DNA of 64,000 nucleotides from Acidovorax sp. 210-6. GTDB taxonomy: Bacteria; Pseudomonadota; Gammaproteobacteria; Burkholderiales; Burkholderiaceae_C. Positions 37,655 to 46,780 of this stretch are shown here, one piece after another. Position 1 is the stretch's first letter; each line of letters begins with the position of its first letter. The translations under genes and the position numbers were made by a program. Under the pieces are notes generated by a model, which saw nothing but the letters and a program-made list of their open reading frames with translations, did not search any database and was not told where the DNA came from. The stretch is taken from positions 806,001 to 870,000 of the forward strand of contig NZ_JAACJE010000001.1 of NCBI RefSeq assembly GCF_010020825.1. The letters run 5' to 3'.

Positions 37655-37706
37655 CTACTTGCGCTTTATGCATAAGCGCTTGAGCCTGTTTTTGTCTATT
37701 TTTTCT
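37639..37706 (+). repeat. Two-hairpin repeat copy A9
   Basis: GCTACTAAAAATGTAGC (37639-37655) and GCGCTT/AAGCGC (37661-37666 with 37674-37679), then the tail TTGAGCCTGTTTTTGTCTAT with T runs. It contains the fabH stop codon and reaches to eight bases before fabD. The hairpin plus T run looks like a partial terminator inside the fab operon. Confidence 0.85.
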
Positions 37707-37714
37707 GATTGGCA

Positions 37715-38665
37715 ATGAAGAACTTTGCATTTGTCTTTCCGGGCCAGGGCTCGCAGGCCGTGGGCATGCTTGATGGCTGGGGTGATCACCCCGCCGTGGC
37801 GCAGACGCTGCAGGAAGCGTCCGACGCCCTGGGCGAAGACGTGGGCCGCTTGATCCACGAGGGCCCCAAGGAAGCGCTGGCCCTGACCACCAACACCCAG
37901 CCGGTGATGCTGGTGGCAGGCGTGGCGGCATGGCGCGTCTGGCGCGCCGAGGGCGGTGCTTTGCCCGCCGCCGTGGCCGGCCATTCGCTGGGTGAATACT
38001 CTGCGTTGGTGGCGTCCGGTGTGCTCACGCTGGCCCAGGCGGCGCCGCTGGTGCGCCTGCGTGCTGCCGCCATGCAGGAAGCCGTGCCCGTGGGCACTGG
38101 CGCCATGGCCGCGATTCTGGGCCTGGATGCTGCAAAAGTGATAGCTGGTTGCGCCGAAGTGACGGCCGCCATGGGCCACAACGGCACCGAAGTGGTCGAG
38201 GCGGTGAATTTCAACGACCCGGCCCAGACTGTGATCGCCGGCAGCAAGGCCGCCGTCGAGAAGGCCTGCGAAGCCCTCAAGGCCGCAGGCGCCAAGCGCG
38301 CACTGCCGCTGCCGGTGTCGGCACCGTTCCATTCCAGCCTGATGAAGCCCGCCGCCGAGAAGCTGCGCGCCGCACTGGCCGCCATCCCCCTCGCAGCACC
38401 GCAGATCCCGGTGCTCAACAATATTGACGTGGCCGTGCAGCAGGACGCCGACGCCATCCGTGATGCGCTCTACCGCCAGGCCTTCGGCCCCGTGCGCTGG
38501 GTGGAGTGCGTGCAGGCGCTCAAGGCCCGCGGCATCACGCACATCGTCGAATGCGGCCCTGGCAAGGTGCTGGCGGGCATGACCAAGCGCATCGACGCCG
38601 AACTGACGGGCGCGGCACTGTACGACCCGGCCACCCTGAATGAAGTGAAGGAACTGCTGGCATGA
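37715..38665 (+). CDS. fabD: Malonyl-CoA:ACP transacylase (FabD)
   Basis: A 316-residue enzyme loading malonyl groups on ACP. The opening FAFVFPGQGSQAVGM, the nucleophile motif GHSLGEYSALV and the distal VSAPFHSSLM (His) are all present. I use the ATG at 37715; a TTG two codons earlier is possible. Its ribosome-binding site falls at the edge of repeat A9 and is poor. Overlaps fabG by four bases. Confidence 0.96.
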   Translation: MKNFAFVFPGQGSQAVGMLDGWGDHPAVAQTLQEASDALGEDVGRLIHEGPKEALALTTNTQPVMLVAGVAAWRVWRAEGGALPAAVAGHSLGEYSALVASGVLTLAQAAPLVRLRAAAMQEAVPVGTGAMAAILGLDAAKVIAGCAEVTAAMGHNGTEVVEAVNFNDPAQTVIAGSKAAVEKACEALKAAGAKRALPLPVSAPFHSSLMKPAAEKLRAALAAIPLAAPQIPVLNNIDVAVQQDADAIRDALYRQAFGPVRWVECVQALKARGITHIVECGPGKVLAGMTKRIDAELTGAALYDPATLNEVKELLA

Positions 38666-39408
38666 GCGAATCCACCGCAACCCCCACCGTGGCGCTGGTC
38701 ACGGGTGCCTCGCGCGGCATCGGCGCCGCCATCGCATTGGAACTGGCCGCACGCGGCCACCAGGTCATCGGCACCGCCACCACCGACGAAGGCGCTGCGC
38801 GCATCACCCAGGCGCTGGCGGCCTATCCCGGCTGCCGGGGCGCCAACCTCAACGTGAACGACGCTGCGGCGGTTGATGCGCTGATCGACAGCATCGTCAA
38901 GGGCCAGGGCGGCCTGCATGTGCTGGTGAACAACGCCGGCATCACGCGCGACCAGCTCGCCATGCGCATGAAGGACGACGATTGGGACGCCGTGCTGGAC
39001 ACCAACCTCAAGGCGGTGTTCCGCGTCAGCCGTGCCGCGATCAAGCCCATGATGAAGCAGCGCTACGGCCGCATCATCAGCATTACCAGCGTGGTGGGTG
39101 CATCGGGCAACCCTGGCCAGGCCAATTACGCTGCCGCCAAGGCGGGTGTGGCGGGCATGACGCGCTCGCTGGCGCGCGAGCTGGGCAGCCGCAACATCAC
39201 GGTCAACTGCGTGGCGCCGGGCTTCATCCAGACCGACATGACGGCCGAGTTGTCCGAAGAGCAGCACAAGGCCCTGCAGGCGCAGATTCCGCTGGGCCAC
39301 ATGGGCCAGCCCGCCGACATCGCCCACGCCGTGGCCTACCTTGCATCGCGCGAGGCGGGCTACGTGACAGGGCAGGAACTGCATGTCAACGGCGGCATGT
39401 ACATGTAA
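38662..39408 (+). CDS. fabG: 3-oxoacyl-ACP reductase (FabG)
   Basis: A 248-residue NADPH-dependent short-chain dehydrogenase of the fatty acid elongation cycle. TGASRGIG near residue 14 binds the cofactor, NNAG is at about 91-94, and the Ser-Tyr-Lys catalytic set is seen in ITSVVGASGNPGQANYAAAKAG. The C-terminus VTGQELHVNGGMYM is standard. ATGA overlap with fabD. Confidence 0.96.
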   Translation: MSESTATPTVALVTGASRGIGAAIALELAARGHQVIGTATTDEGAARITQALAAYPGCRGANLNVNDAAAVDALIDSIVKGQGGLHVLVNNAGITRDQLAMRMKDDDWDAVLDTNLKAVFRVSRAAIKPMMKQRYGRIISITSVVGASGNPGQANYAAAKAGVAGMTRSLARELGSRNITVNCVAPGFIQTDMTAELSEEQHKALQAQIPLGHMGQPADIAHAVAYLASREAGYVTGQELHVNGGMYM

Positions 39409-39473
39409 CAAAAAAACACGCCGGTTCATCCGTGCGGCGGGCGGTTCGGGGGAGGCTTCCCCTGAGCGGCTAG

Positions 39474-39749
<276 letters not shown>

Positions 39750-39802
39750 GCGGCGCGCGAGGCGCCGTCCCCTCCCTAGCGATCAGCACAAGGTTTTCAC
39801 GC

Positions 39803-41047
39803 ATGAGCCGTCGTCGCGTTGTCGTGACCGGCCTGGGTTGCATCTCCCCCGTGGGCAATACGGTGGGTGATGCCTGGGCCAACCTCCTGGCCGGCCAGTC
39901 CGGCATTGACCACATCACCAAGTTCGACGCATCGACCTTTGCCTGCAAGATTGCGGGCGAGGTCAAAGGGTTCGACCTGGAGTCCTACATCAGCGCCAAA
40001 GAGGCGCGGACCATGGACAGCTTCATCCACTATGGCATCGCCGCCGCCGACCAGGCCGTGCGCGATGCGGGCCTGCCCACGGGCGAGGCTCTCGGTGAAG
40101 AGCAGGCCACCCGCATCGGATGCATCATCGGCTCGGGCATTGGTGGTTTGCCGCTGATCGAGAACACCCATGTGGAGTTCATCAACCGGGGGGCGCGGCG
40201 CATCACGCCGTTCTTTGTGCCGGCATCCATCATCAACATGGTGGCGGGCCATGTGTCCATGCGCTTTGGCTTCAAGGGGCCGAACCTGGCAGTGGTCACG
40301 GCCTGCACGACGGGCCTGCACTGTATTGGTGAAGCAGGCCGCATGATCGAATACGGTGATGCGGACGTCATCGTCGCTGGCGGCACCGAGGCCACGGTCT
40401 CTGCGCTGGGCATTGGTGGCTTTGCAGCCATGCGGGCGCTGTCCACCCGCAACGAGGATCCCAAGGCCGCGTCCCGTCCCTGGGACAAGGACCGTGACGG
40501 TTTTGTGCTGGGCGAAGGTGCGGGCGTCATGGTGCTGGAAGAGTACGAACACGCCAAGGCGCGCGGCGCACGCATCTACGCCGAATTGAGCGGCTTTGGC
40601 ATGAGTGCCGACGCGGGCCACATGACCGCGCCCAACATGGACGGTCCCCGCCGCGCCATGCTGGCTGCCTTGCGCAACGCGGGCATCAATGCGGACGAAG
40701 TGGCCTATCTCAACGCGCACGGCACTTCGACGCCGCTGGGCGATGTGAATGAAACCAACGCCATCAAGGCAGCGTTTGGCGACCATGCCCACAAGATGGT
40801 GGTCAGCTCCACTAAGTCCATGACCGGGCACTTGCTCGGCGGGGCTGGCGGTGTCGAAAGCATTTTCACGGTGCTGGCGCTGTACCACCAGAAGATTCCG
40901 CCGACCATCAACCTGGACAACCAGGATCCGGAGTGCGACCTCGACTACTGCGCCAACACCGCGCGGGACATGAAGCTCGACGTCGCTGTGAAGAACAATT
41001 TCGGCTTTGGTGGCACCAACGGCACGTTGGTGTTCCGCAGGGTCTGA
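39803..41047 (+). CDS. fabF: 3-oxoacyl-ACP synthase II (FabF)
   Basis: A 414-residue elongating condensing enzyme. The catalytic Cys is in [13 protein letters not shown], with His residues in [14 protein letters not shown] and [13 protein letters not shown]. The N-terminus [17 protein letters not shown] and the C-terminus [16 protein letters not shown] are those of FabF. It closes the fab cluster. Confidence 0.97.
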   Translation: MSRRRVVVTGLGCISPVGNTVGDAWANLLAGQSGIDHITKFDASTFACKIAGEVKGFDLESYISAKEARTMDSFIHYGIAAADQAVRDAGLPTGEALGEEQATRIGCIIGSGIGGLPLIENTHVEFINRGARRITPFFVPASIINMVAGHVSMRFGFKGPNLAVVTACTTGLHCIGEAGRMIEYGDADVIVAGGTEATVSALGIGGFAAMRALSTRNEDPKAASRPWDKDRDGFVLGEGAGVMVLEEYEHAKARGARIYAELSGFGMSADAGHMTAPNMDGPRRAMLAALRNAGINADEVAYLNAHGTSTPLGDVNETNAIKAAFGDHAHKMVVSSTKSMTGHLLGGAGGVESIFTVLALYHQKIPPTINLDNQDPECDLDYCANTARDMKLDVAVKNNFGFGGTNGTLVFRRV

Positions 41048-41077
41048 GTCTTTTCCCTGTTCCATGCCCGCCTTGCA

Positions 41078-41569
41078 ATGAATCTGGCGGCCACGCGCTG
41101 GCGCGCGCCTGCGGTTCTGTATCCCGTGGGGCGCAGTGCGGTGTTGGCGGCAGGGTGCGGGTCAATCGCCTTTGGCGGTTTGCTGGCTTTGGGCTACTGG
41201 GTTGCACAAGGCGCCTGGCGCCATCCGTGGTGGGTGGTGGGGGCGGTCTTTGCCACTTGGAGCGTGGTAGTGGCGCTCGCTCTGCGTTTTTGGCGCGCGC
41301 TTCCGACGGGCGATCTGCACTGGGGCGGGGCACATTGGGAGCTGAAGAGCGCTGGCCGATCCGTCGATGGTGCCTGCCTGTGCGTGCATGCCGATCTGCA
41401 GCGCTTCATGCTGGTGCGCTTGGAGTCGGCGGATCAACCCCCATGTTGGCTCTGGTTGGAGCGCCGGGCGCACCCCGAACGCTGGAACGACCTGCGCCGT
41501 GCGGTATATTCGCGCGCCGAGACGGCTGGCACCAACATGCCTCTGGATCCTTCGCCGCCTGCCGGGTGA
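41078..41569 (+). CDS. Membrane protein of unknown function
   Basis: A 163-residue protein with two probable membrane helices (about residues 19-44 and 50-70) followed by a soluble domain rich in Trp and Arg (HWGGAHWELKS; CWLWLERRAHPERWNDLRRAVYS). The layout resembles small two-helix proteins such as YgfX, but I see no clear match and give no name. It lies between fabF and rpoE, 25 bases before the latter, and may be cotranscribed with it. Confidence 0.7.
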   Translation: MNLAATRWRAPAVLYPVGRSAVLAAGCGSIAFGGLLALGYWVAQGAWRHPWWVVGAVFATWSVVVALALRFWRALPTGDLHWGGAHWELKSAGRSVDGACLCVHADLQRFMLVRLESADQPPCWLWLERRAHPERWNDLRRAVYSRAETAGTNMPLDPSPPAG

Positions 41570-41594
41570 GGGCCTGTGAATTCCATTCCCACCC

Positions 41595-42236
41595 ATGACC
41601 GACCCCACGCCCACTTTGCCGCAGGAAACCCCCACCGACAGTGACCTGCTGCTGGTCGAGCGCACCGTGGCAGGCGATCTGCGGGCCTACGACTTGCTGG
41701 TAATCAAGTACCAGCGACGCATTGAGCGCCTGATTGGTCGCATGGTGCGCGACAGCGACCTGGTGCAGGATATTGCACAGGAGACCTTTCTGCGTGCCTA
41801 CCGGGCACTGCACCAGTTTCGCGGTGAGGCGCAGTTTTACACCTGGCTGTACCGTATCGCCGTCAATACCGCCAAAAAGGCGCTCATGGACCTGAAGCGC
41901 GATCCGGTGGTGTTTGAGGGCGCATTGCGCAGCAGCGATGCGGAGGAAAATGAAACTTCTCGTATCGGCCCGGAACTAACCAGCGACGAGACCCCCGAGA
42001 CGGTGTTGGCCGCCCAGGAAATCGCTGCTGCCGTCAACGCCGCCATGGAGGCTTTGCCCGAGGACTTGCGCCAGGCTGTGACCTTGCGCGAGATCGAGGG
42101 CCTGAGTTACGAAGAAATTGCTACCGCCATGGCCTGCCCGATTGGCACGGTGCGGTCGCGCATCTTCCGTGCGCGGGAGGCAATTTCGGCGCGTGTGCGC
42201 CCCTTGTTGGAAAACCGCACCGGCAAACGTTGGTAG
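41595..42236 (+). CDS. rpoE: RNA polymerase sigma factor RpoE (sigma-E/AlgU)
   Basis: A 213-residue ECF sigma factor for the envelope stress response. Region 2 has YQRRIERLIGRMVRDSDLVQDIAQETFLRAYR and FYTWLYRIAVNTAKK; region 4 has LPEDLRQAVTLREIEGLSYEEIATAM with CPIGTVRSRIFRAR. These match the RpoE/AlgU subgroup. The gene heads rpoE-rseA-mucD. Confidence 0.95.
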   Translation: MTDPTPTLPQETPTDSDLLLVERTVAGDLRAYDLLVIKYQRRIERLIGRMVRDSDLVQDIAQETFLRAYRALHQFRGEAQFYTWLYRIAVNTAKKALMDLKRDPVVFEGALRSSDAEENETSRIGPELTSDETPETVLAAQEIAAAVNAAMEALPEDLRQAVTLREIEGLSYEEIATAMACPIGTVRSRIFRAREAISARVRPLLENRTGKRW

Positions 42237-42285
42237 CGGCTCGAGGCAAGAAAGATGTGGATGGCACAGAAAAGCAGGTGAGAGC

Positions 42286-42906
42286 ATGGACCAGGAACTG
42301 AAAATGCGTGAACACTTGTCTGCGTTGGCAGACGGCCAACTGTCGACGGAAGATTGGCACCAGGCCCTGCATTACGCAGAACAAGAGTCGGGGCGCCAGG
42401 CATGGCAGGAGTACCACGTGATTGGGGATGTGCTGCGTTCGCCGGAATTAGCCCACCATGCACATGACAGCCAGGCGTTTCTTGCCAATCTGCACCAGCG
42501 CCTGGCACAGGAATCGGTGTACCCGCAGCATCCCGCGAATTCAGGCGTGCTCCCATCCGAGTCTGCTCCCGGTGCGGGGCGTGCCGAGGCGGCCAACCAG
42601 GCCTTGTTCCGCTGGAAGATGGTGGCAGGCCTTGCGTCCTTGGCTGCGGTGTCGGTGATGGGATGGAACGTTTTTGAAGCGACCCGGGCGGGTTCGGCGG
42701 GTGCACAGATGGCTGCTGCGCCTGCCGCTGCGATGGCGGCGGGTACCCAGGTGGCTGCTCAGCAGTCTTCACAAGAGCCCGTGATGCTGCGTGACCCCCG
42801 GCTTGACGAACTGGTGGCTGCCCACCGCCAGTCCCGTGGCGCCGCTGCGCTGCAGATGCCGGCGCGCTTCCTGCGCAACGCCAATCTGGAAGAGCCGCAG
42901 CGCTGA
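42286..42906 (+). CDS. rseA: Anti-sigma-E factor RseA (MucA type)
   Basis: A 206-residue single-pass inner-membrane protein expected to hold RpoE inactive until proteolysed. The N-terminal anti-sigma part (REHLSALADGQLS; QEYHVIGDVLRSPEL) occupies about residues 1-65, a membrane helix lies at about 110-130 (MVAGLASLAAVSVMGWNVF), and the periplasmic part is Ala/Gln-rich and short. It follows rpoE by 49 bases. No rseB homologue follows. Confidence 0.9.
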   Translation: MDQELKMREHLSALADGQLSTEDWHQALHYAEQESGRQAWQEYHVIGDVLRSPELAHHAHDSQAFLANLHQRLAQESVYPQHPANSGVLPSESAPGAGRAEAANQALFRWKMVAGLASLAAVSVMGWNVFEATRAGSAGAQMAAAPAAAMAAGTQVAAQQSSQEPVMLRDPRLDELVAAHRQSRGAAALQMPARFLRNANLEEPQR

Positions 42907-42939
42907 ACAGGTCTCCCGGGCATGCCCACTCGGTTGGGT

Positions 42940-43021
42940 GCAAGTGCGCCGCCATCACGGCACTTGCGGAACCAATGGGCGTCGCGCATTTCTGATGGAG
43001 CATGCCGACCTTGGCGTCGGC
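42940..43021. other. Two hairpins between rseA and mucD
   Basis: GCAAGTGC/GCACTTGC (42940-42947, 42960-42967) and GCCGAC/GTCGGC (43004-43009, 43016-43021) are perfect stems without T runs. The first lies directly before the sigma-E-like promoter, the second just after its start point, so they could be a weak terminator and a 5' stem respectively. Confidence 0.45.
42969..42995 (+). promoter_or_regulatory. Sigma-E-type promoter before mucD
   Basis: GAACCA (42969-42974) and TCTGA (42991-42995) are 16 bases apart. This matches the AlgU/RpoE consensus GAACTT-N16/17-TCTGA except for two positions in the -35 box. The start would be about 45 bases before the mucD ATG, so mucD can be induced by the sigma factor encoded just upstream. 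Confidence 0.5.
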
Positions 43022-43048
43022 TGTCCAATACATGACGAAAGGCAATCC

Positions 43049-44521
43049 ATGAATCCAACAATTGCAAAGCAATGGAATGTGCTCGCCCTGGCCGCAGCAA
43101 TGGGCCTGGGTTTGGCTCTGGGTCCTACCGGCGTGGCGCGCGCCCAAGGCACTGTCCCCGCGGCGTCCTCGGTGCGCGGTCTGCCTGATTTCACGGATCT
43201 TGTTGAGCTGGTGGGGCCGTCGGTGGTGAACATCCGGACGACCGAGAAGGTAAGCAGCCGAGGTGGCTTCAATGGCATGGACGAAGAGATGCAGGAGTTC
43301 TTCAAGCGCTTCGGTATCCCCATGCCCAATGTCCCCCGCCAGCAGCGTCCTCAGCGCCCGCAGGAGGAAGAGCAACCCCGTGGCGTGGGTTCGGGTTTCA
43401 TCCTCAGCGCCGACGGCTATGTGATGACGAATGCACATGTGGTGGAGGGTGCCACCGAGGTCATTGTGACCCTGACTGACAAGCGCGAGTTCAAGGCGCG
43501 CATTGTGGGTACGGACAAGCGTACCGATGTGGCGGTCGTCAAGATCGAAGCCTCGGGTCTTCCTGCCGTGCGCATTGGAGATACCAGCCGCCTGCGGGTG
43601 GGCGAATGGGTAATGGCCATCGGGTCGCCCTTTGGTCTGGACAACACGGTGACGGCTGGCATTGTGAGCGCGAAGCAGCGCGATACCGGCGACTACCTGC
43701 CGTTCATCCAGACCGATGTGGCGATCAACCCCGGAAACTCGGGCGGGCCGCTGATCAACATGCGTGGCGAAGTGGTGGGGATCAACAGCCAAATCTATTC
43801 GCGTTCCGGCGGCTTCATGGGCATTTCGTTTGCCATTCCCATCGATGAAGCCATGCAGGTGAGCGATCAGCTCCGTGCGACCGGCCGTGTGACGCGCGGA
43901 CGCATTGGGGTGCAGATTGGGCAGGTCACGCGGGATGTGGCTGAATCCATCGGCCTGGGCAAGCAACAGGGTGCGCTGGTCACGGGCGTGGAAAGTGGAT
44001 CGCCCGCAGACAAGGCGGGCATCGAGGCCGGAGACATCATCATCCGTTTCGATGGCAAGTCGATTGACAAGCTGGCGGACCTGCCGCGCATGGTGGGCAA
44101 CACCAAGCCGGGTACCAAGAGCACGGTTACCGTGTTCCGCAGAGGGCAGTCCAAGGATTTGTCCATCGTGATTGCCGAGGTGGAGCCCGACAAGACGGCG
44201 GTGAAAACTTCCGACCGAGAACCCCGTTCCAAGTCGTCGGCTGCGGCGCAGCAACTGGGGCTCACGATCTCTGACCTGAGCGAAGCGCAGAAGAAGGAGC
44301 TCAAGTTGCGTGGGGGCGTGCGGGTCGATGCTGCGTCCGATGCCGCCGCCCGTGCAGGCTTGCGCGAAGGGGATGTGATCCTGGCCATTGCCAACGCTGA
44401 GGTGGCAAATGTGAAAGACTTTGAAGCCGCCGTTGCACGCGCCGACAAGGGCAAACCGGTCAATGTGCTCTTCCGCCGGGGCGAATGGGCGCAGTACGCG
44501 CTGATCCGACCATCGCGTTGA
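43049..44521 (+). CDS. mucD: Periplasmic Do/DegP-like serine protease MucD
   Basis: A 490-residue envelope protease-chaperone. A signal peptide covers about residues 1-34 (ending GVARAQG). The trypsin-like domain has the His in MTNAHVV, the Asp in KRTDVAVVKI and the Ser in NPGNSGGPLI; two PDZ domains follow (about 280-375 and 400-485). Its operon position behind rpoE-rseA favours MucD over DegQ naming. Confidence 0.94.
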   Translation: MNPTIAKQWNVLALAAAMGLGLALGPTGVARAQGTVPAASSVRGLPDFTDLVELVGPSVVNIRTTEKVSSRGGFNGMDEEMQEFFKRFGIPMPNVPRQQRPQRPQEEEQPRGVGSGFILSADGYVMTNAHVVEGATEVIVTLTDKREFKARIVGTDKRTDVAVVKIEASGLPAVRIGDTSRLRVGEWVMAIGSPFGLDNTVTAGIVSAKQRDTGDYLPFIQTDVAINPGNSGGPLINMRGEVVGINSQIYSRSGGFMGISFAIPIDEAMQVSDQLRATGRVTRGRIGVQIGQVTRDVAESIGLGKQQGALVTGVESGSPADKAGIEAGDIIIRFDGKSIDKLADLPRMVGNTKPGTKSTVTVFRRGQSKDLSIVIAEVEPDKTAVKTSDREPRSKSSAAAQQLGLTISDLSEAQKKELKLRGGVRVDAASDAAARAGLREGDVILAIANAEVANVKDFEAAVARADKGKPVNVLFRRGEWAQYALIRPSR

Positions 44522-44556
44522 GCGCTGAACCGCTATCGCACCAGGGCGGCAAATCT

Positions 44557-44597
44557 CCCCAAACCCTGCCAAGCTTCAGGGCTTTGCAGGGTTGGGG
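44557..44597 (+). terminator. Possible terminator after mucD
   Basis: CCCCAAACCCTGC pairs with GCAGGGTTGGGG leaving one bulged A; the loop is 16 bases and there is no T run. It may be a pause or 3'-end protecting hairpin for the rpoE-rseA-mucD mRNA. Confidence 0.45.
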
Positions 44598-44758
44598 TGC
44601 AAAGAGGTGGCTCCATGCCATTTGTTAGAATGCGCGGCGCCATTGGCAGTCATTTGGCATATCAAGGCCTCCGGATTTCGTCATTCGGGATGCGCATCGG
44701 CACTTCACAACTGCTCCACAGGACAACCACAGGATATTCTGTGGCAGCAAGGGTGCTT

Positions 44759-44778
44759 TGTGGATAAAATGTGCATAA
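44759..44778 (-). promoter_or_regulatory. Pair of DnaA boxes
   Basis: TGTGGATAA (44759-44767) is the exact reverse complement of TTATCCACA, and TGTGCATAA (44770-44778) of TTATGCACA; both fit the TTATNCACA consensus. They have the same orientation with starts 11 bases apart, that is one turn of the helix. Confidence 0.55.
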
Positions 44779-44853
44779 GTACTTGTTGCCGCTCTGCAAC
44801 GCCTCGGGCAGGCTGCGAAATCGTCATTTTCTGCGGGGCTTTTTGCCTACAAT

Positions 44854-44924
44854 GAAGTTCCAACCATCGCAGTTGCCACAGATTGTTGGTTCAGGGCGCG
44901 TCTTCCGTCGACGCGCCCTTTTTT
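44854..44924 (+). ncRNA. Candidate small RNA or leader ending in a terminator
   Basis: A TACAAT box (44848-44853) is followed by about 65 bases that end in a strong terminator. The segment can form CCAAC...GTTGG before the terminator stem. There is only a weak -35 (TCATTT near 44824). It could be an sRNA or a truncated lepA leader. Confidence 0.3.
44894..44924 (+). terminator. Strong rho-independent terminator upstream of lepA
   Basis: GGGCGCGTC (44894-44902) and GACGCGCCC (44910-44918) form a perfect nine-base GC-rich stem with a 7-base loop, followed directly by six T. Confidence 0.9.
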
Positions 44925-44928
44925 CTTG

Positions 44929-44955
44929 CCTGGCTTGGGGCCAGGTCTCTTTTTG
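44929..44955 (+). terminator. Second terminator-like hairpin just before lepA
   Basis: CCTGGC (44929-44934) pairs with GCCAGG (44940-44945), then TCTCTTTTTG. It ends only 17 bases before the lepA ATG and could act as an attenuator or cover the ribosome-binding site. Confidence 0.55.
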
Positions 44956-44971
44956 AACGTGATTCCCGTTG

Positions 44972-46780
44972 ATGAAACACATCCGAAATTTCTCCATCAT
45001 TGCGCACATCGACCACGGTAAGTCCACGCTGGCCGACCGCCTGATCCAGCGCTGTGGAGGCCTGGCCGAACGGGAGATGGAAGCGCAGGTGCTCGACTCG
45101 ATGGATATCGAGAAAGAGCGGGGCATCACCATCAAGGCGCAGACAGCAGCACTGCAGTACAAGGCGCGTGACGGTCAGGTGTACAACCTCAATCTCATCG
45201 ATACGCCGGGCCATGTGGACTTCTCCTATGAGGTCAGCCGGTCGCTGTCGGCGTGCGAAGGGGCGTTGCTGGTCGTCGATGCGTCCCAGGGCGTGGAGGC
45301 TCAGACGGTCGCCAATTGCTATACCGCGCTGGACCTGGGGGTCGAGGTGCTGCCGGTGCTCAACAAGATGGACTTGCCGCAGTCGGACCCGGAAAACGCC
45401 AAGGCGGAAATTGAGGATGTGATCGGCATCGACGCGGGCGATGCCATTCCCTGCTCCGCCAAGACGGGAATGGGGATTGAGGAGATTCTCGAAGCCATCG
45501 TGGCCAAGGTGCCTGCGCCGCGCGGCAACCCGGATGGTCCGCTGCGGGCCATGATCATCGATAGCTGGTTCGATACCTATGTCGGCGTGGTGATGTTGGT
45601 GCGCGTGGTCGATGGTCAATTGCGCCTGGGTGAGCGCATCAAGATGATGGCCACGGGTGCCGCCTATGAGGCGGGCAGTCTGGGCGTTTTTACCCCAGCC
45701 AACTCTCCCCGCGATGCCTTGCGGGCGGGGGAGGTGGGTTATGTGATCTGTGGCATCAAGGAACTGCAGGCGGCCAAGGTGGGTGACACCATCACGCTGG
45801 AAAAAAAGCTGCCCAACAATGCAGGGCCGGCGGCGGAGGCCTTGCCGGGCTTCAAGGAGATCCAGCCCCAGGTGTTTGCAGGCCTCTACCCGACCGAAGC
45901 GAGCGCCTACGACCAATTGCGCGATGCGCTGGAGAAGCTCAAGCTCAACGACGCCTCTCTGCACTATGAGCCTGAGGTGAGCCAGGCGCTGGGCTTTGGC
46001 TTCCGCTGTGGCTTTCTGGGCCTGCTGCACATGGAAATTGTGCAGGAGCGCCTGGAGCGTGAGTTCGACCAGGACTTGATCACCACCGCACCGAGCGTGG
46101 TGTACCAGGTCGTCAAGCCCGATGGCGAGGTCATGATGGTGGAAAACCCCGCCAAGATGCCAGAGCAAGGCAAGCTTCAGGAGATCCGCGAGCCCATAGT
46201 GACTGTGCACCTGTACATGCCGCAGGACTACGTGGGGCCGGTGATGACCCTGGCCAACCAGAAGCGTGGTGTGCAGATCAACATGGCCTACCATGGTCGC
46301 CAGGTGATGCTGACCTACGATATGCCGCTGGGCGAGATCGTGCTGGACTTCTTCGACAAGCTCAAATCGGTTTCGCGCGGCTATGCGTCCATGGACTACG
46401 AGTTCAAGGAATACAGGCCCTCCGACGTGGTGAAGGTGGACATTCTCCTCAACGGGGAGAAGGTCGATGCGCTGTCCATCATCGTGCACCGCACGCAGGC
46501 CCAGTACCGGGGACGTGCCGTGGCGGCCAAGATGCGCGAGATCATCTCGCGCCAGATGTTCGATGTGGCCATCCAGGCGGCCATCGGCGCCAACATCATC
46601 GCGCGCGAAACCATCAAGGCCATGCGCAAGAACGTGCTGGCAAAATGCTACGGCGGTGACATCACCCGCAAGCGCAAGCTCCTCGAAAAACAAAAGGCAG
46701 GCAAGAAACGCATGAAACAGATCGGTTCGGTCGAAGTGCCTCAGGAGGCTTTCCTGGCCATATTGCAGGTGGAAGACTGA
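44972..46780 (+). CDS. lepA: Translation elongation factor 4 (LepA)
   Basis: A 602-residue translational GTPase that acts on stalled or initiating ribosomes. G1 is [10 protein letters not shown]3 DTPGHVDF, G4 NKMD; the EF-G-like domains follow, and the C-terminal LepA domain ends [22 protein letters not shown] take the ATG at 44972 rather than the TTG one codon earlier. No good Shine-Dalgarno sequence is seen, and two terminator hairpins lie directly upstream. It overlaps lepB by one base (TGATG). Confidence 0.97.
   Translation: MKHIRNFSIIAHIDHGKSTLADRLIQRCGGLAEREMEAQVLDSMDIEKERGITIKAQTAALQYKARDGQVYNLNLIDTPGHVDFSYEVSRSLSACEGALLVVDASQGVEAQTVANCYTALDLGVEVLPVLNKMDLPQSDPENAKAEIEDVIGIDAGDAIPCSAKTGMGIEEILEAIVAKVPAPRGNPDGPLRAMIIDSWFDTYVGVVMLVRVVDGQLRLGERIKMMATGAAYEAGSLGVFTPANSPRDALRAGEVGYVICGIKELQAAKVGDTITLEKKLPNNAGPAAEALPGFKEIQPQVFAGLYPTEASAYDQLRDALEKLKLNDASLHYEPEVSQALGFGFRCGFLGLLHMEIVQERLEREFDQDLITTAPSVVYQVVKPDGEVMMVENPAKMPEQGKLQEIREPIVTVHLYMPQDYVGPVMTLANQKRGVQINMAYHGRQVMLTYDMPLGEIVLDFFDKLKSVSRGYASMDYEFKEYRPSDVVKVDILLNGEKVDALSIIVHRTQAQYRGRAVAAKMREIISRQMFDVAIQAAIGANIIARETIKAMRKNVLAKCYGGDITRKRKLLEKQKAGKKRMKQIGSVEVPQEAFLAILQVED

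Larger units (their letters stand above)
44522..44971. other. 450-base non-coding region before lepA
   Basis: No gene is supported. It holds a long hairpin after mucD (44557-44569 with 44586-44597, one bulged base), a TTAGAAT box near 44625, CCACAG/CTGTGG inverted repeats near 44728-44745, a pair of DnaA-box matches and two terminator-like hairpins. It is unusually rich in signals for this genome. Confidence 0.6.

Noticed and set aside
38125-38160. Repeat-like string AAAAGTGATAGCTGGTTGCGCC within fabD
   Set aside because: Shortened here to its key words GATAGCTGGTTGCG; there is no second stem or tail, and the encoded residues fit FabD at normal length. Probably chance.
42107-44572. An 821-codon open frame antisense to mucD and rseA
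   Set aside because: Same cause: third-position GC keeps antisense frames open. The mucD protease triad and PDZ domains on the plus strand explain the region.
45560-45580. GATAGCTGGTT in lepA, resembling the repeat's first stem
   Set aside because: It encodes the conserved [10 protein letters not shown] block of LepA, so it is ordinary coding sequence.
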